DNA of 64,000 bases, taken from contig JASBVN010000004.1 of NCBI GenBank assembly GCA_029961045.1, positions 186,001 to 250,000 of the forward strand, in the 5' to 3' direction. The stretch comes from Alicyclobacillaceae bacterium. GTDB lineage: Bacteria; Bacillota; Bacilli; Kyrpidiales; Kyrpidiaceae. A model generated the notes under the pieces. It was not told the DNA's origin, searched no databases, and saw only the letters and a program-made list of their open reading frames with translations. Position numbers and translations under genes: made by a program. Below, one piece after another: positions 52,993-60,926 of this stretch (position 1 is its first letter; each line of letters opens with the position of its first letter).

Positions 52993-54321
52993 GTGTTGGC
53001 CGTGTTGGAGGGACCGCTGCGCCTGGAATCCCTGGTTCACACGCAGCCCGTTGTCTATGTCGCCGCTCCGCTGATGCGCCGGGCCGGCATGCGGCAGGGT
53101 GCCTCCGCGGAGATCCGAGTGGGGTTGGGGCCTCCTCTTGCCGTCCAGGTGCGTTCCCACGTCCTCGATCCGAATGTCATGTTGGTGGCGCGTCCCGTTC
53201 TGCGGAAACTGGGGTTGCAGCGAGGAGACCGCCTGCACGCGCAGTGGGACGGGACGCGGCTTCGGCTCGGTCCCGTGGTCGCGATCTGGCTGCCGCCCCC
53301 GCGGAGTTCACCGCCCATCGCCTTCGGAGCCCAAACGGCTTGGGCGCGGGACGTCCTTGCCCTGGCACGGGACTCCGGCATATTGGCCTATATCACCGAA
53401 CAGCCTCCCCGGGGAGGCACCCGCACCTTCGGATGGTCGTGGGCCCGTCGATCCGGATGGATCAGGCGGCCCGTTCCGCCGCCCCACGCCCTATGGAGGC
53501 GAGTCGAACGGAATCAGAGGCGTCCGATCGGTTTGCAGGCGGACAGTCCGGAAGAGGGGCCTCTTTTGTTGTCCCCCGATATTGGGGATAAATGGAATAT
53601 ATATAAATTATTGATAGATGCGGGTTTGGGCGACCACGTGCCGTGGACGCGCCCGGTGGACTCCGTCCGGGAATTGGCTCGGGCCCTCCGGAGATTCGGT
53701 ACGGTGTTCGCCAAGCCCCGAAGGGGCAGCCGGGGTGAGGGACTGATTTTGTTGAGCGAGGAGGGAGGCCGGTTTCGCTGGTACCGGTACGGTCGCCGGG
53801 AACAGAGGGGGGTGTGGAATGGAGCGCCCACCCGGGCCCAGTGGCTCGATGTAGCCGGGCGGCAACCGTACCTGATCCAGCAGGCGATGGACACGCTACA
53901 TCTCGATGGGAGGCCTGTGGACTTCCGGTGGCTGGTCCAGCGGGACGGCCGGGGGATCTGGTCCGAAACGGCGGCTGCCGCCCGATGCGGCCTCGAAACG
54001 CCGGGCCCCACCAATCTCTCAAGGGGCGGCGCCGTGCGCCCGGCCCGGGATGTGCTCGATCCGGAGGATGCGGAATCCGGCCGCCAGCTCGCGCTGGCCG
54101 CGGCCGACGTCGTGGGGAAAGTTTATCCGACGCTGGCCGAATTGGGGATCGATATGTTGCTGGATGTCGGGCGCCGGTGGTGGATCCTCGACATCAATCC
54201 GAGACCCGGGAGGCGGATTCTCCGCCTGATCGACCCGGAGTTGCGGGAGCTGTCAATTCAAAAACCGCTGGAATATGTTAAATACGCGACGGGCTTCGCG
54301 GAAATCCGCTCGGAGGAATAA
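52993..54321 (+). CDS. YheC/YheD-like ATP-grasp protein, paralogue A (divergent)
   Basis: A 442-residue protein. The N-terminal ~95 residues form a beta-rich domain ending RLGPVVAIW, as in YheC/YheD. The ATP-grasp part has LSPDIGDKWNIYKLL, the nucleotide-binding Lys loop FAKPRRGSRGEGL, the hinge YLIQQAMDT, PVDFRWLVQRDG and the metal site ILDINPRPGRR. The metal site has Asp400-x-Asn402 where paralogues have Glu-x-Asn. YheC/YheD proteins are sporulation-associated in B. subtilis; YheD is a coat protein. The reaction is inferred to be ATP-dependent amide ligation. Four in-frame starts (52993 GTG, 52996 TTG, 53002 GTG, 53005 TTG) compete. It follows cotE by 39 bases. Confidence 0.83.
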   Translation: MLAVLEGPLRLESLVHTQPVVYVAAPLMRRAGMRQGASAEIRVGLGPPLAVQVRSHVLDPNVMLVARPVLRKLGLQRGDRLHAQWDGTRLRLGPVVAIWLPPPRSSPPIAFGAQTAWARDVLALARDSGILAYITEQPPRGGTRTFGWSWARRSGWIRRPVPPPHALWRRVERNQRRPIGLQADSPEEGPLLLSPDIGDKWNIYKLLIDAGLGDHVPWTRPVDSVRELARALRRFGTVFAKPRRGSRGEGLILLSEEGGRFRWYRYGRREQRGVWNGAPTRAQWLDVAGRQPYLIQQAMDTLHLDGRPVDFRWLVQRDGRGIWSETAAAARCGLETPGPTNLSRGGAVRPARDVLDPEDAESGRQLALAAADVVGKVYPTLAELGIDMLLDVGRRWWILDINPRPGRRILRLIDPELRELSIQKPLEYVKYATGFAEIRSEE

Positions 54322-54336
54322 AGACGGTACCCGGGG

Positions 54337-55719
54337 GTGAGGGGAGTGGTTCAAGTAGTCCGCGTGACGTTGCATCGCTCACCGCAACTGGAGGGCGCTT
54401 TAGCCGCGCCCCTGCGTTTCGGGGGTATCGGGGAGGATGTCCCCGTCGCGCTCCGGCACGGGCATGAGGAAGTATCCGCGCGGACGGTGGCGCTCACCTC
54501 TTCGGAGGACGAAGTCTACCTGGCGCAGGATCTCTGGACTCGCCTTCGCCTTCCGGATCGGGACCGTCTCGACTTACACCTGTCGTGGCAACCGTCAGAA
54601 CGGCTCGTCCGACTCGGCCCGTTGGTGGGGATCATCGCGGATCTCAAACGGAAAGGGAGCCGGCCCACCGGCCGGCAAGTGCCGATTTTCCGGCAACTCC
54701 TCCGGGCGGCGGGCGATCTGGGCGTCGTGGCTTACGTCTTCTCCCCCTTCGATGTTCAGTGGTCCAAAGGGACGGTGAAGGGGAGCTACCTCACCGGAGA
54801 GGACGGATGGACGACCCGTTTGCTTCCCCTGCCCGACGTCGTGTACGACCAAATTGTGTCCCGCCGGTTTGAACGGCGGCGGGATGTCCGAAAGACGCGC
54901 GAAAAGTTGATCCATTTGTTGTACCCGCGATATTTTAACGCGGGTTTCTTTGACAAATGGACCGTGTTTCACTGGCTTTCATCCGACGACCGCACGCGTC
55001 ATCAGTTGCCCCCCACCCTATTGTACCGCACGCCGGAACAGGGATTGGAATTCCTGGAGGAACACGGAGACATCTATTTGAAGCCGTCTATGGGAAGCCT
55101 CGGAGTAGGATTGATTCGCATTCACCACGGAGCCAACGGATTGGTCCACTACCGGTGGCGCAAGGGAAATCGCCGGTTGGAGGCGGGGGTGTGTCGCGAC
55201 CCGGCAGCATGGTTCACCCAACACCATCGGTTCTTTAAACAACGCTCGTATCTCCTGCAGCGGACCGTACCGCTGTGGCCTTTTGGAAACCGCATCTGGG
55301 ACGTTCGAGCTCTGCTGCAAAAGGACGGGACCCGGACTTGGAAACGGACCAAGATGTTCGTTCGGGTTTCGGCTCCCGGGGACATCGCGTCGAATGTCAC
55401 GACGGGGGGCCGGGCCGAACGGGTGGAGACTCTCATGGATCAGCTCCAAGTTTCCCGGGCCCAGGAACGGGCCATCGTCCGCCGCCTGTCCCGAACCGCC
55501 CGCTTCGTGGCCCAGGTTCTCGAGGAGAAATCCGGGCTCCTCCTCGGAGAACTCGGAGTGGATCTGGGAGTGGATGTTCACGGGCGCGTCTGGATCATCG
55601 AGGTGAATGCCAAACCGTGGAAGTCTCCGCATACGTTGGCCGGTACCGAAGAATTGGTACGGAAATCGTTCTTGCGGCCCATTGCCTACGCCAAATCCCT
55701 GGCCGGTTTTGCTCCGTAA
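54337..55719 (+). CDS. YheC/YheD-like ATP-grasp protein, paralogue B
   Basis: A 460-residue member, the most canonical of the set. The N-terminal beta domain ends RLGPLVGIIADLKRKG. Next come the conserved FNAGFFDKWTVFHWL, the Lys loop YLKPSMGSLGVGL, the hinge YLLQRTVPLW, IWDVRALLQKDG, and the metal site IIEVNAKPWKSPH (Glu422, Asn424). All residues expected for ATP and Mg binding are present, so it should be catalytically competent as an amide ligase. Start GTG 54337, with GTG 54346 an equal alternative. It begins 15 bases after paralogue A. Confidence 0.88.
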   Translation: MRGVVQVVRVTLHRSPQLEGALAAPLRFGGIGEDVPVALRHGHEEVSARTVALTSSEDEVYLAQDLWTRLRLPDRDRLDLHLSWQPSERLVRLGPLVGIIADLKRKGSRPTGRQVPIFRQLLRAAGDLGVVAYVFSPFDVQWSKGTVKGSYLTGEDGWTTRLLPLPDVVYDQIVSRRFERRRDVRKTREKLIHLLYPRYFNAGFFDKWTVFHWLSSDDRTRHQLPPTLLYRTPEQGLEFLEEHGDIYLKPSMGSLGVGLIRIHHGANGLVHYRWRKGNRRLEAGVCRDPAAWFTQHHRFFKQRSYLLQRTVPLWPFGNRIWDVRALLQKDGTRTWKRTKMFVRVSAPGDIASNVTTGGRAERVETLMDQLQVSRAQERAIVRRLSRTARFVAQVLEEKSGLLLGELGVDLGVDVHGRVWIIEVNAKPWKSPHTLAGTEELVRKSFLRPIAYAKSLAGFAP

Positions 55720-55758
55720 GCGGGAGGGGCCAGAGGGCGTGGGGAAGGAGGGAAACGC

Positions 55759-57225
55759 GTGCAAGTACAGGTACTTCACACCGGCCAGGCATCGGCGCAG
55801 AGGCTTGAACGCCGGCTTTCCAAACTTTTGGAACCTTGGGATTCCAGCCAGGCGAACGTGTACATTCGCTGGGGGACGGGAGGGGGCCCGGACCCGGCGG
55901 GAACGGTTCTCAACCGCCGGGAGGCGGTTCAAAGGGCGACGGACCGGGACCGGGTATTGTCCCTCCTCAACCGGTTCGGCGTCCGGACACCCGCCCGGTT
56001 GTGGGATTCCGAGGCGCCCCGTCGCATGGCCGCCGTGAGGCAGTATCGCATCCCCGTGTTCGACCACGCCGTTTTGGCCTGTTTTCGTTCCGAAGACCGG
56101 CGGGTGTGGTTAAACCGGCGCTTGACCCGGTTGCGGGACGACTACGTCGAAGTGCCGGAGGACGCGGACCGGGAGAGCATGCGGGCCTGCCGGTTGGCCC
56201 TGCGGGCCTCTCACGCCCTCGGACTCGATTTTGCCCTGGTCAGCATCGGCGTGTCGCCGAAGAACCGGCTGTACGTCCTCGATGTATCGCCGACTCCGGT
56301 GCTCCACGGACGCCTCCTGGATCTGTTTAGCGAAGCGGTCTCCCGGTATGTGGCGCGGGGGAAAGACAACACATCGAAGAGCGCCGCCCTGGTTCTCGGA
56401 GCCGATTTGGAATTCATGCTTCAGGGGCAGAGTGGAAGATTGGTCCTGGCTTCTCGGTACTTTCCCCGAAAGGGGGAAGTGGGGTGTGACGACCGGACCT
56501 TTCGGGGAGATCCGGGGCGCCTGCCCTTGGCGGAAATTCGGCCGGCCGCCTCTTCGTCCCCCCTTCGCCTGGTCGGGCACATCCGGGAAGCCCTCCTGGA
56601 GGCGGCCCGGCTGTGTCCTTCCCGAAAAATCAAATGGGTGGCCGGCAGCATGCCGGTACCTGGTTTTCCAATCGGAGGACATATCCATTTTACGGGAATC
56701 CACGCGGGAAGTCGCCTGGTCCGGGCCCTCGACACGTACGTCGGGCTCCCCGTGGCTCTGATGGAAGATCCGGAGACGGCGAGGATCAGAAGGCAAAAGT
56801 ACGGGTTTCTAGGCGATATCCGGCATAAATCCCACGGGGGGTTTGAATACCGGACGCCGGGCAGTTGGCTCGTTTCACCCGAAATCGCAACCGCCGTTCT
56901 GTGCCTGGCGCATATCGCGGCGGAACACTACCGGGATCTAGACGACTGGCCCTTCGGGGATCCGGAGGTTCAGATCGCCTTTTACCGGAGCGACCGGTCG
57001 GTTCTCAAGCCGGTGTTCGAGGCGATCTGGAAGCGGCTCACCCGGATCCCCCTTTACGAGGTGTATGAGGATCACCTTTCCGTCATTCCGTGGATGATCG
57101 GGCGGGATTTAACCTGGGATGAATCGGCGGACATCCGGGAGACCTGGGACATTCCCGCGCCCCGCCGCCGGGCTCGAACCGCCCGCTCGGGGTCCGGGGC
57201 CGGAACGGCTGCGGCACGGCGCTAG
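55759..57225 (+). CDS. Fusion of an ATP-grasp-like remnant with a COOH-NH2 ligase (phiEco32 type 2)
   Basis: A 488-residue protein in two halves. Residues 1-200 resemble a reduced ATP-grasp: YIRWGTGGG, NRREAVQRATDRDRVLSLL, then GLDFALVSIGV and the metal-site position LDVSPTP, where Asn is replaced by Ser177. The glycine-rich nucleotide loop of YheC/D is not recognisable. Residues 210-460 match the glutamine-synthetase-fold amidoligase family first named from phage phiEco32: GADLEF at 214-219, LAEIRPAAS, GGHIHF at 306-311 and the late GGFEYRTPGSWL. This half probably performs the ligation. AAGGAGGGA lies upstream of GTG 55759. The gene sits in the middle of the ligase row. Confidence 0.85.
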   Translation: MQVQVLHTGQASAQRLERRLSKLLEPWDSSQANVYIRWGTGGGPDPAGTVLNRREAVQRATDRDRVLSLLNRFGVRTPARLWDSEAPRRMAAVRQYRIPVFDHAVLACFRSEDRRVWLNRRLTRLRDDYVEVPEDADRESMRACRLALRASHALGLDFALVSIGVSPKNRLYVLDVSPTPVLHGRLLDLFSEAVSRYVARGKDNTSKSAALVLGADLEFMLQGQSGRLVLASRYFPRKGEVGCDDRTFRGDPGRLPLAEIRPAASSSPLRLVGHIREALLEAARLCPSRKIKWVAGSMPVPGFPIGGHIHFTGIHAGSRLVRALDTYVGLPVALMEDPETARIRRQKYGFLGDIRHKSHGGFEYRTPGSWLVSPEIATAVLCLAHIAAEHYRDLDDWPFGDPEVQIAFYRSDRSVLKPVFEAIWKRLTRIPLYEVYEDHLSVIPWMIGRDLTWDESADIRETWDIPAPRRRARTARSGSGAGTAAARR

Positions 57226-57252
57226 GCTTTCGCATGGAAAGGGGGACCGCCG

Positions 57253-58602
57253 GTGGACACGATGGAGAAGACCGGTCAGGCGACGATTTGGTTGCCGCGC
57301 TCTCTGGCGTCCCAATTGGGCATCCGCCCCGGCCGGACCGTTCGAGTGCGGTGGGGGCGGTGGAAAGGAAGGGCCGTGGTGGAAGTTGCCGAAGATCGGA
57401 GCGGTTCCGTAGAGATTCGCTGGCCCGCGACCGATTGTCCGCCGGCTGTACGCCCCGGTTCCCGCCGCCGTTTGCGGTATGTCGACGGGACGTTGGACCT
57501 CGGGCCCGTGCTGGCCGTCTTGATCGGAGCGGAGCCGGGCGAAGGGCGCAAAATTCCGGGCTTGGTCCGAACGCTGCTGCGTACGGGCGAACAGCAAGGG
57601 GTGTTGATCTACGCCTGTTATGGGTCGGAGATCGACTGGAACCGGCGAAGGGTCTGGGGATGGCGTCCGGCGCTCCGGGGTGGCTCCGGATGGCGTTGGT
57701 GGCCCCTGCCCGACGCGATCTACAACCGCATTCCCCACCGTTCAGAAGAAAATTTGCCTTCGGCCAAACAAGTGAAAGTGGAGGCGGCCGTCCATAGGAT
57801 TTGCTTGTTCAACAGCGGTTTCATCGACAAATGGAAAACCTACGAGATCCTATCCGGAGATGCGGTTCTTCGCTCCTGTCTTCCCCGTACGGAACGGCTG
57901 GAGGATCCTTCCCGCCAGATTCGCCGGTGGCTCGATGAAGGAGAGGCCTTCTATCTGAAGCCCGTTCACGGAAGCCTCGGAGAAGGTCTCGTCCTCAGCC
58001 TACCCGGTGCGGACGGATGGCGCGTCGGCCAGCAGGCGGGCGGCGTAGTCCGTTGGGGTGCGGGCGGCGTGTCGGCGGTTTACCGCCGGTTGGTCCGTCT
58101 GGCTTCGCGCCGCCCCTTTCTCCTTCAGAAGCGGGTCGATTTACTCCTGTTTCAGGGAAGGCGGGTGGATTTTCGCGTTCACCTCCAGCGGGGAAGTCTG
58201 GGACGCTGGACTCTCGTCGCTTTGGCGGGTAAAGGCGCCGGATCCGGGGCCCTCTCGACCCACGTGCGCTACGGTGGGATTGTCTGGCCGGCCGAGCGGG
58301 TTCTCGGCGCGTGGTTCGGAGGGGAGGCGGCGGCGTGGCGCAAACACCTCGCCGATCTTGCGGTGGCGGCCGCCGAACGCTTGGAAGGCGCGCTCGGCGG
58401 CCGCCTGGCGGAACTGGGACTGGACGTCGGCATTGACGCGGTCGGGCGGACGTGGGTATTTGAAGCCAACGCCAAACCCGGCCATCACATTTTTTCTCAC
58501 CCCGATTTGCGCTCCGCCCGGGTTCGGTGGGCCCGCCTGGTGGTCGACTATGCTGCGGATTTGGCGGAAGGAGCGGGGAGAAAGGGGGTGGAACACCTTT
58601 GA
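57253..58602 (+). CDS. YheC/YheD-like ATP-grasp protein, paralogue D
   Basis: A 449-residue protein with the full YheC/D architecture: beta domain ending DLGPVLAVLIG, FNSGFIDKWKTYEIL, Lys loop YLKPVHGSLGEGL, hinge FLLQKRVDLL, RVDFRVHLQRGS, and metal site VFEANAKPGHHIF (Glu404, Asn406). Competent by residue content. Start GTG 57253 with ATG 57262 as alternative; AAAGGGGG lies upstream. Its stop overlaps the start of the next paralogue (TTGA), so the two are translationally coupled. Confidence 0.88.
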   Translation: MDTMEKTGQATIWLPRSLASQLGIRPGRTVRVRWGRWKGRAVVEVAEDRSGSVEIRWPATDCPPAVRPGSRRRLRYVDGTLDLGPVLAVLIGAEPGEGRKIPGLVRTLLRTGEQQGVLIYACYGSEIDWNRRRVWGWRPALRGGSGWRWWPLPDAIYNRIPHRSEENLPSAKQVKVEAAVHRICLFNSGFIDKWKTYEILSGDAVLRSCLPRTERLEDPSRQIRRWLDEGEAFYLKPVHGSLGEGLVLSLPGADGWRVGQQAGGVVRWGAGGVSAVYRRLVRLASRRPFLLQKRVDLLLFQGRRVDFRVHLQRGSLGRWTLVALAGKGAGSGALSTHVRYGGIVWPAERVLGAWFGGEAAAWRKHLADLAVAAAERLEGALGGRLAELGLDVGIDAVGRTWVFEANAKPGHHIFSHPDLRSARVRWARLVVDYAADLAEGAGRKGVEHL

Positions 58603-59726
58603 ACCTGGCGATCCTGTTGTGGGAAAAAAACGGCCGCCCGATAGGCAACCTTCCCCTTTGTTCCGAATTGCTCCAAACGGGCCGGAAGATGGGGGCCGAC
58701 GTCTCGGTGGTCACCCCCCACGGACTTTTAAGGGCGCACCCATATGCCTTCGTACTGAGAAAGGGAATCTGGCGCCGCCGGCCGTTCGAAGGGGCCGATG
58801 CCGTTTACAACCGCATCTCCCTTCGCAAATGGGAACAGACGCCCCGGTTTCACGGTACCGTGCGGATGTTGAAGGAGCAAAATATACCGGTCTGGAATCC
58901 CGGCTTCTTTGCCAAAGACGACTTAATCCGGTCCTGGACGGCCTCGGACGCCGTCCTTTCCCGGCATGTGCCCGAGACCGTCGCCTGGACGGGGAAGGAG
59001 ACGGCCCCGCCGTTTTCATCCGGGGCCTGGGCGCTCAAGCCTTGCGACGGGCGGGCGGGAGAAGGGATTGTCAAAATCGTCCGCACCTCAGGCGAATACC
59101 GGTGGTGGTGGCAGGGCCGGGGAAAATCCGGCGAGGGACGGGGGGATTGGAACACCTGTCTGTCCTTTCTTCGCCGTTGGACGCAGGGCAGGAGATTCCT
59201 GTGTCAACGGTGGATCCAAACCGCTCGTTGGAAAGGTTGTCCGTTTGATTTCCGGCTGTTGTTCCAAAAGGACGCCACCGGCCGCTGGGTTCTCCGCGGT
59301 ACGGGAGCCCGGGCGGCAGGCAGGCGGCGGATGACCACCCACGTTCCCTGGGGAGGGCGCGTCGTCGATGGGGAATCGGCCGTCAAAGAGGTGTTCGGGC
59401 TGCAGGCGCCCGAAGTGTTTGAATCGGCACTCCGGGTCGCCCGGATGGCTGTCGAAACCGTCGACGCCCGGTACGGAGGCCGCACCGGGGAGATGAGCGT
59501 GGATCTCGCGTGCGACCGGAGCGGTTTTCCGTGGCTGTTCGAAGCAAACGCCAAACCCATGCGCTTCGACGAGCCCCACATCCACCGGAGCTATCTTCAC
59601 GGAGTTTTCGAAACCGCGCGGTGGACTGCGACATTCACCGGATGCGAGCGGCCTGCGACCTCCAGTCCTCCAGAATCTCCGCGGCCAACCGCCGTGAGCG
59701 AAAGGCGACATTCAATTCGTGGTTGA
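58599..59726 (+). CDS. YheC/YheD-like ATP-grasp protein, paralogue E (no N-terminal beta domain)
   Basis: A 375-residue protein starting at TTG 58599 (LNLAILLWEKNGRPIGN), 10 bases after AAAGGGGG and overlapping the stop of paralogue D. It begins directly at the pre-ATP-grasp domain, lacking the ~95-residue beta domain of the others. It has WNPGFFAKDDLIRSW, Lys loop ALKPCDGRAGEGI, PFDFRLLFQKDA, EMSVDLACDRSG and metal site LFEANAKPMRFDE (Glu315). The last 31 codons overlap the convergent phospholipase-D-like gene and are low in recognisable sequence, so the functional end may be near residue 345. Confidence 0.84.
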   Translation: MNLAILLWEKNGRPIGNLPLCSELLQTGRKMGADVSVVTPHGLLRAHPYAFVLRKGIWRRRPFEGADAVYNRISLRKWEQTPRFHGTVRMLKEQNIPVWNPGFFAKDDLIRSWTASDAVLSRHVPETVAWTGKETAPPFSSGAWALKPCDGRAGEGIVKIVRTSGEYRWWWQGRGKSGEGRGDWNTCLSFLRRWTQGRRFLCQRWIQTARWKGCPFDFRLLFQKDATGRWVLRGTGARAAGRRRMTTHVPWGGRVVDGESAVKEVFGLQAPEVFESALRVARMAVETVDARYGGRTGEMSVDLACDRSGFPWLFEANAKPMRFDEPHIHRSYLHGVFETARWTATFTGCERPATSSPPESPRPTAVSERRHSIRG

Positions 59727-60654
59727 CTTCAAAGGCCCGGTTCGTCCAGTTGGCGCTGCCCATCACCACCGTTTCTTCGTCCGCCACGAGAACCTTGGCG
59801 TGAAGCCGTTCGCCGCGACTCCGGTACAGGCGGACATCCGCTCCTGAAGCGGCCAGAAAGTCCTGGGCGAACCACCGGTCGGGTTGACGCGGATCGAGGA
59901 GGACATGCACCTCCACGCCCCGTCCGGCGGCCCGGGCGAGGGACCGCAATACCGTTTCGTCGTTAAGATCGAAAATTTCGGCATAGATCGAGCGTTGCGC
60001 CCGCTCCACGGCACCGGTCAACACATCGCGCACCGCTTCCCCCGAGTATACCCACTGTCCCGCCTCGCGGCGATGCGCGACCCCATGTTCCCAATCTTTT
60101 TCGAAATGGGCGCGGCATTCTCGCCCGAGGGGATGGTCGGCGGGTACCCGAAGAACCAGGTCGTGGTTGGCCCACGAGCCCGGTCCCCAGTTCATGCTGC
60201 CCACCAGGCAACCTTCGTCGGTCAACAGCAATTTCACGTGGTCGATTCCCCCGGGCACGGCGGCCTGGCGGACCTGGACTCCCTCCCTTCGAAGAAAATC
60301 GAAGGCCCGCCTGCTGTGTTCTTCCGTAGCGTCCAAGATGACCCGCACGTCCACGCCGCGGTCGGCGGCCCGGGCCGCGGCTTCCAGAAGGGCTTCATCT
60401 CCCCACTCGTACATTTCGATCCACAGCAGAGTTGCAGCCCGGTCGATCCAACGGAGGGACTGGTCGCGCACACGCTCGCCCCAAACCAAGCGCAGACCGG
60501 AATCGGCGCCGGTTCGAACGGGGGAGGCGCAGGCCCCAAGGAGCACCGCGACCGTCCAGCAAGCGGCCAGTATCCGGAGGAGCGTCCGGGCGCGGAGGGG
60601 TGTGTGCGTCCGGTTCAAACCCCCTTTCGCGCATAATCGGGAAAGGAGATTCAT
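59635..60654 (-). CDS. Phospholipase-D-like lipoprotein with two HKD motifs
   Basis: A 339-residue protein on the minus strand. A signal peptide with lipobox LGAC (Cys42) predicts a lipoprotein exposed outside the membrane. There are two PLD repeats, each with a complete HxKxxxxD: His139-Lys141-Asp146 followed by GSMNW, and His285-Lys287-Asp292 followed by GSANW. The fold covers phospholipases, cardiolipin synthases and nucleases. With lipid anchoring and no membrane helices I favour a surface phosphodiesterase; the substrate is unknown. The ATG at 60654 lacks a clear Shine-Dalgarno. The 3' end overlaps paralogue E by 92 bases. Confidence 0.88.
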   Translation of the reverse strand: MNLLSRLCAKGGLNRTHTPLRARTLLRILAACWTVAVLLGACASPVRTGADSGLRLVWGERVRDQSLRWIDRAATLLWIEMYEWGDEALLEAAARAADRGVDVRVILDATEEHSRRAFDFLRREGVQVRQAAVPGGIDHVKLLLTDEGCLVGSMNWGPGSWANHDLVLRVPADHPLGRECRAHFEKDWEHGVAHRREAGQWVYSGEAVRDVLTGAVERAQRSIYAEIFDLNDETVLRSLARAAGRGVEVHVLLDPRQPDRWFAQDFLAASGADVRLYRSRGERLHAKVLVADEETVVMGSANWTNRAFEVNHELNVAFRSRRLAAEILEDWRSQAARIR

Positions 60655-60689
60655 AGGGTAAAAATGTGCCTCGAGGTCTTTCCCGTTGT

Positions 60690-60720
60690 ACCGGCTTCCG
60701 CGCGGAAGTCGGTTTTTTTT
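60690..60720 (+). terminator. Plus-strand terminator beyond the minus-strand PLD gene
   Basis: ACCGGCTTCC (60690-60699) and GGAAGTCGGT (60704-60713) pair with one G-U wobble around a GCGC loop, followed by eight T on the plus strand. Its orientation serves rightward transcription, although the nearest plus-strand gene upstream ends at 59726. Confidence 0.75.
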
Positions 60721-60827
60721 CTTCGCCGGCCGGAAGGGGGATCCTTCTGCTAAAAATTTTCCGCCTCGCTAAATGGGAGTCCGGCCGGAATCGGACCCGA
60801 CCGGCCGCGGCCCGTCCCATCCCGGAG

Positions 60828-60853
60828 CAGAAAGGGGCGGCGATTCCGCCCCT
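60828..60853 (-). terminator. Minus-strand terminator after the Trp-rich protein gene
   Basis: Read on the minus strand, AGGGGCGG (60853-60846) pairs with CCGCCCCT (60840-60833) around a 5-base loop and is followed by TTCTG. The T tract is weak. Confidence 0.45.
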
Positions 60854-60854
60854 C

Positions 60855-60890
60855 AACGGAAACCGCCGCACAAACGGAAACCGTCGCACA
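60855..60890. repeat. Tandem duplication, 18 bases x 2
   Basis: AACGGAAACCGCCGCACA (60855-60872) is directly followed by AACGGAAACCGTCGCACA (60873-60890), one mismatch. It lies in the non-coding stretch downstream of the Trp-rich gene. No function is suggested. Confidence 0.8.
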
Positions 60891-60926
60891 TGGAACCGGC
60901 GGTCGGCTTTCGCCGCGCTCCTGTTG

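Noticed and set aside
60855-60890. Transposon target-site or att duplication
   Set aside because: The two copies are directly adjacent with no element between them; a simple slippage duplication explains them.
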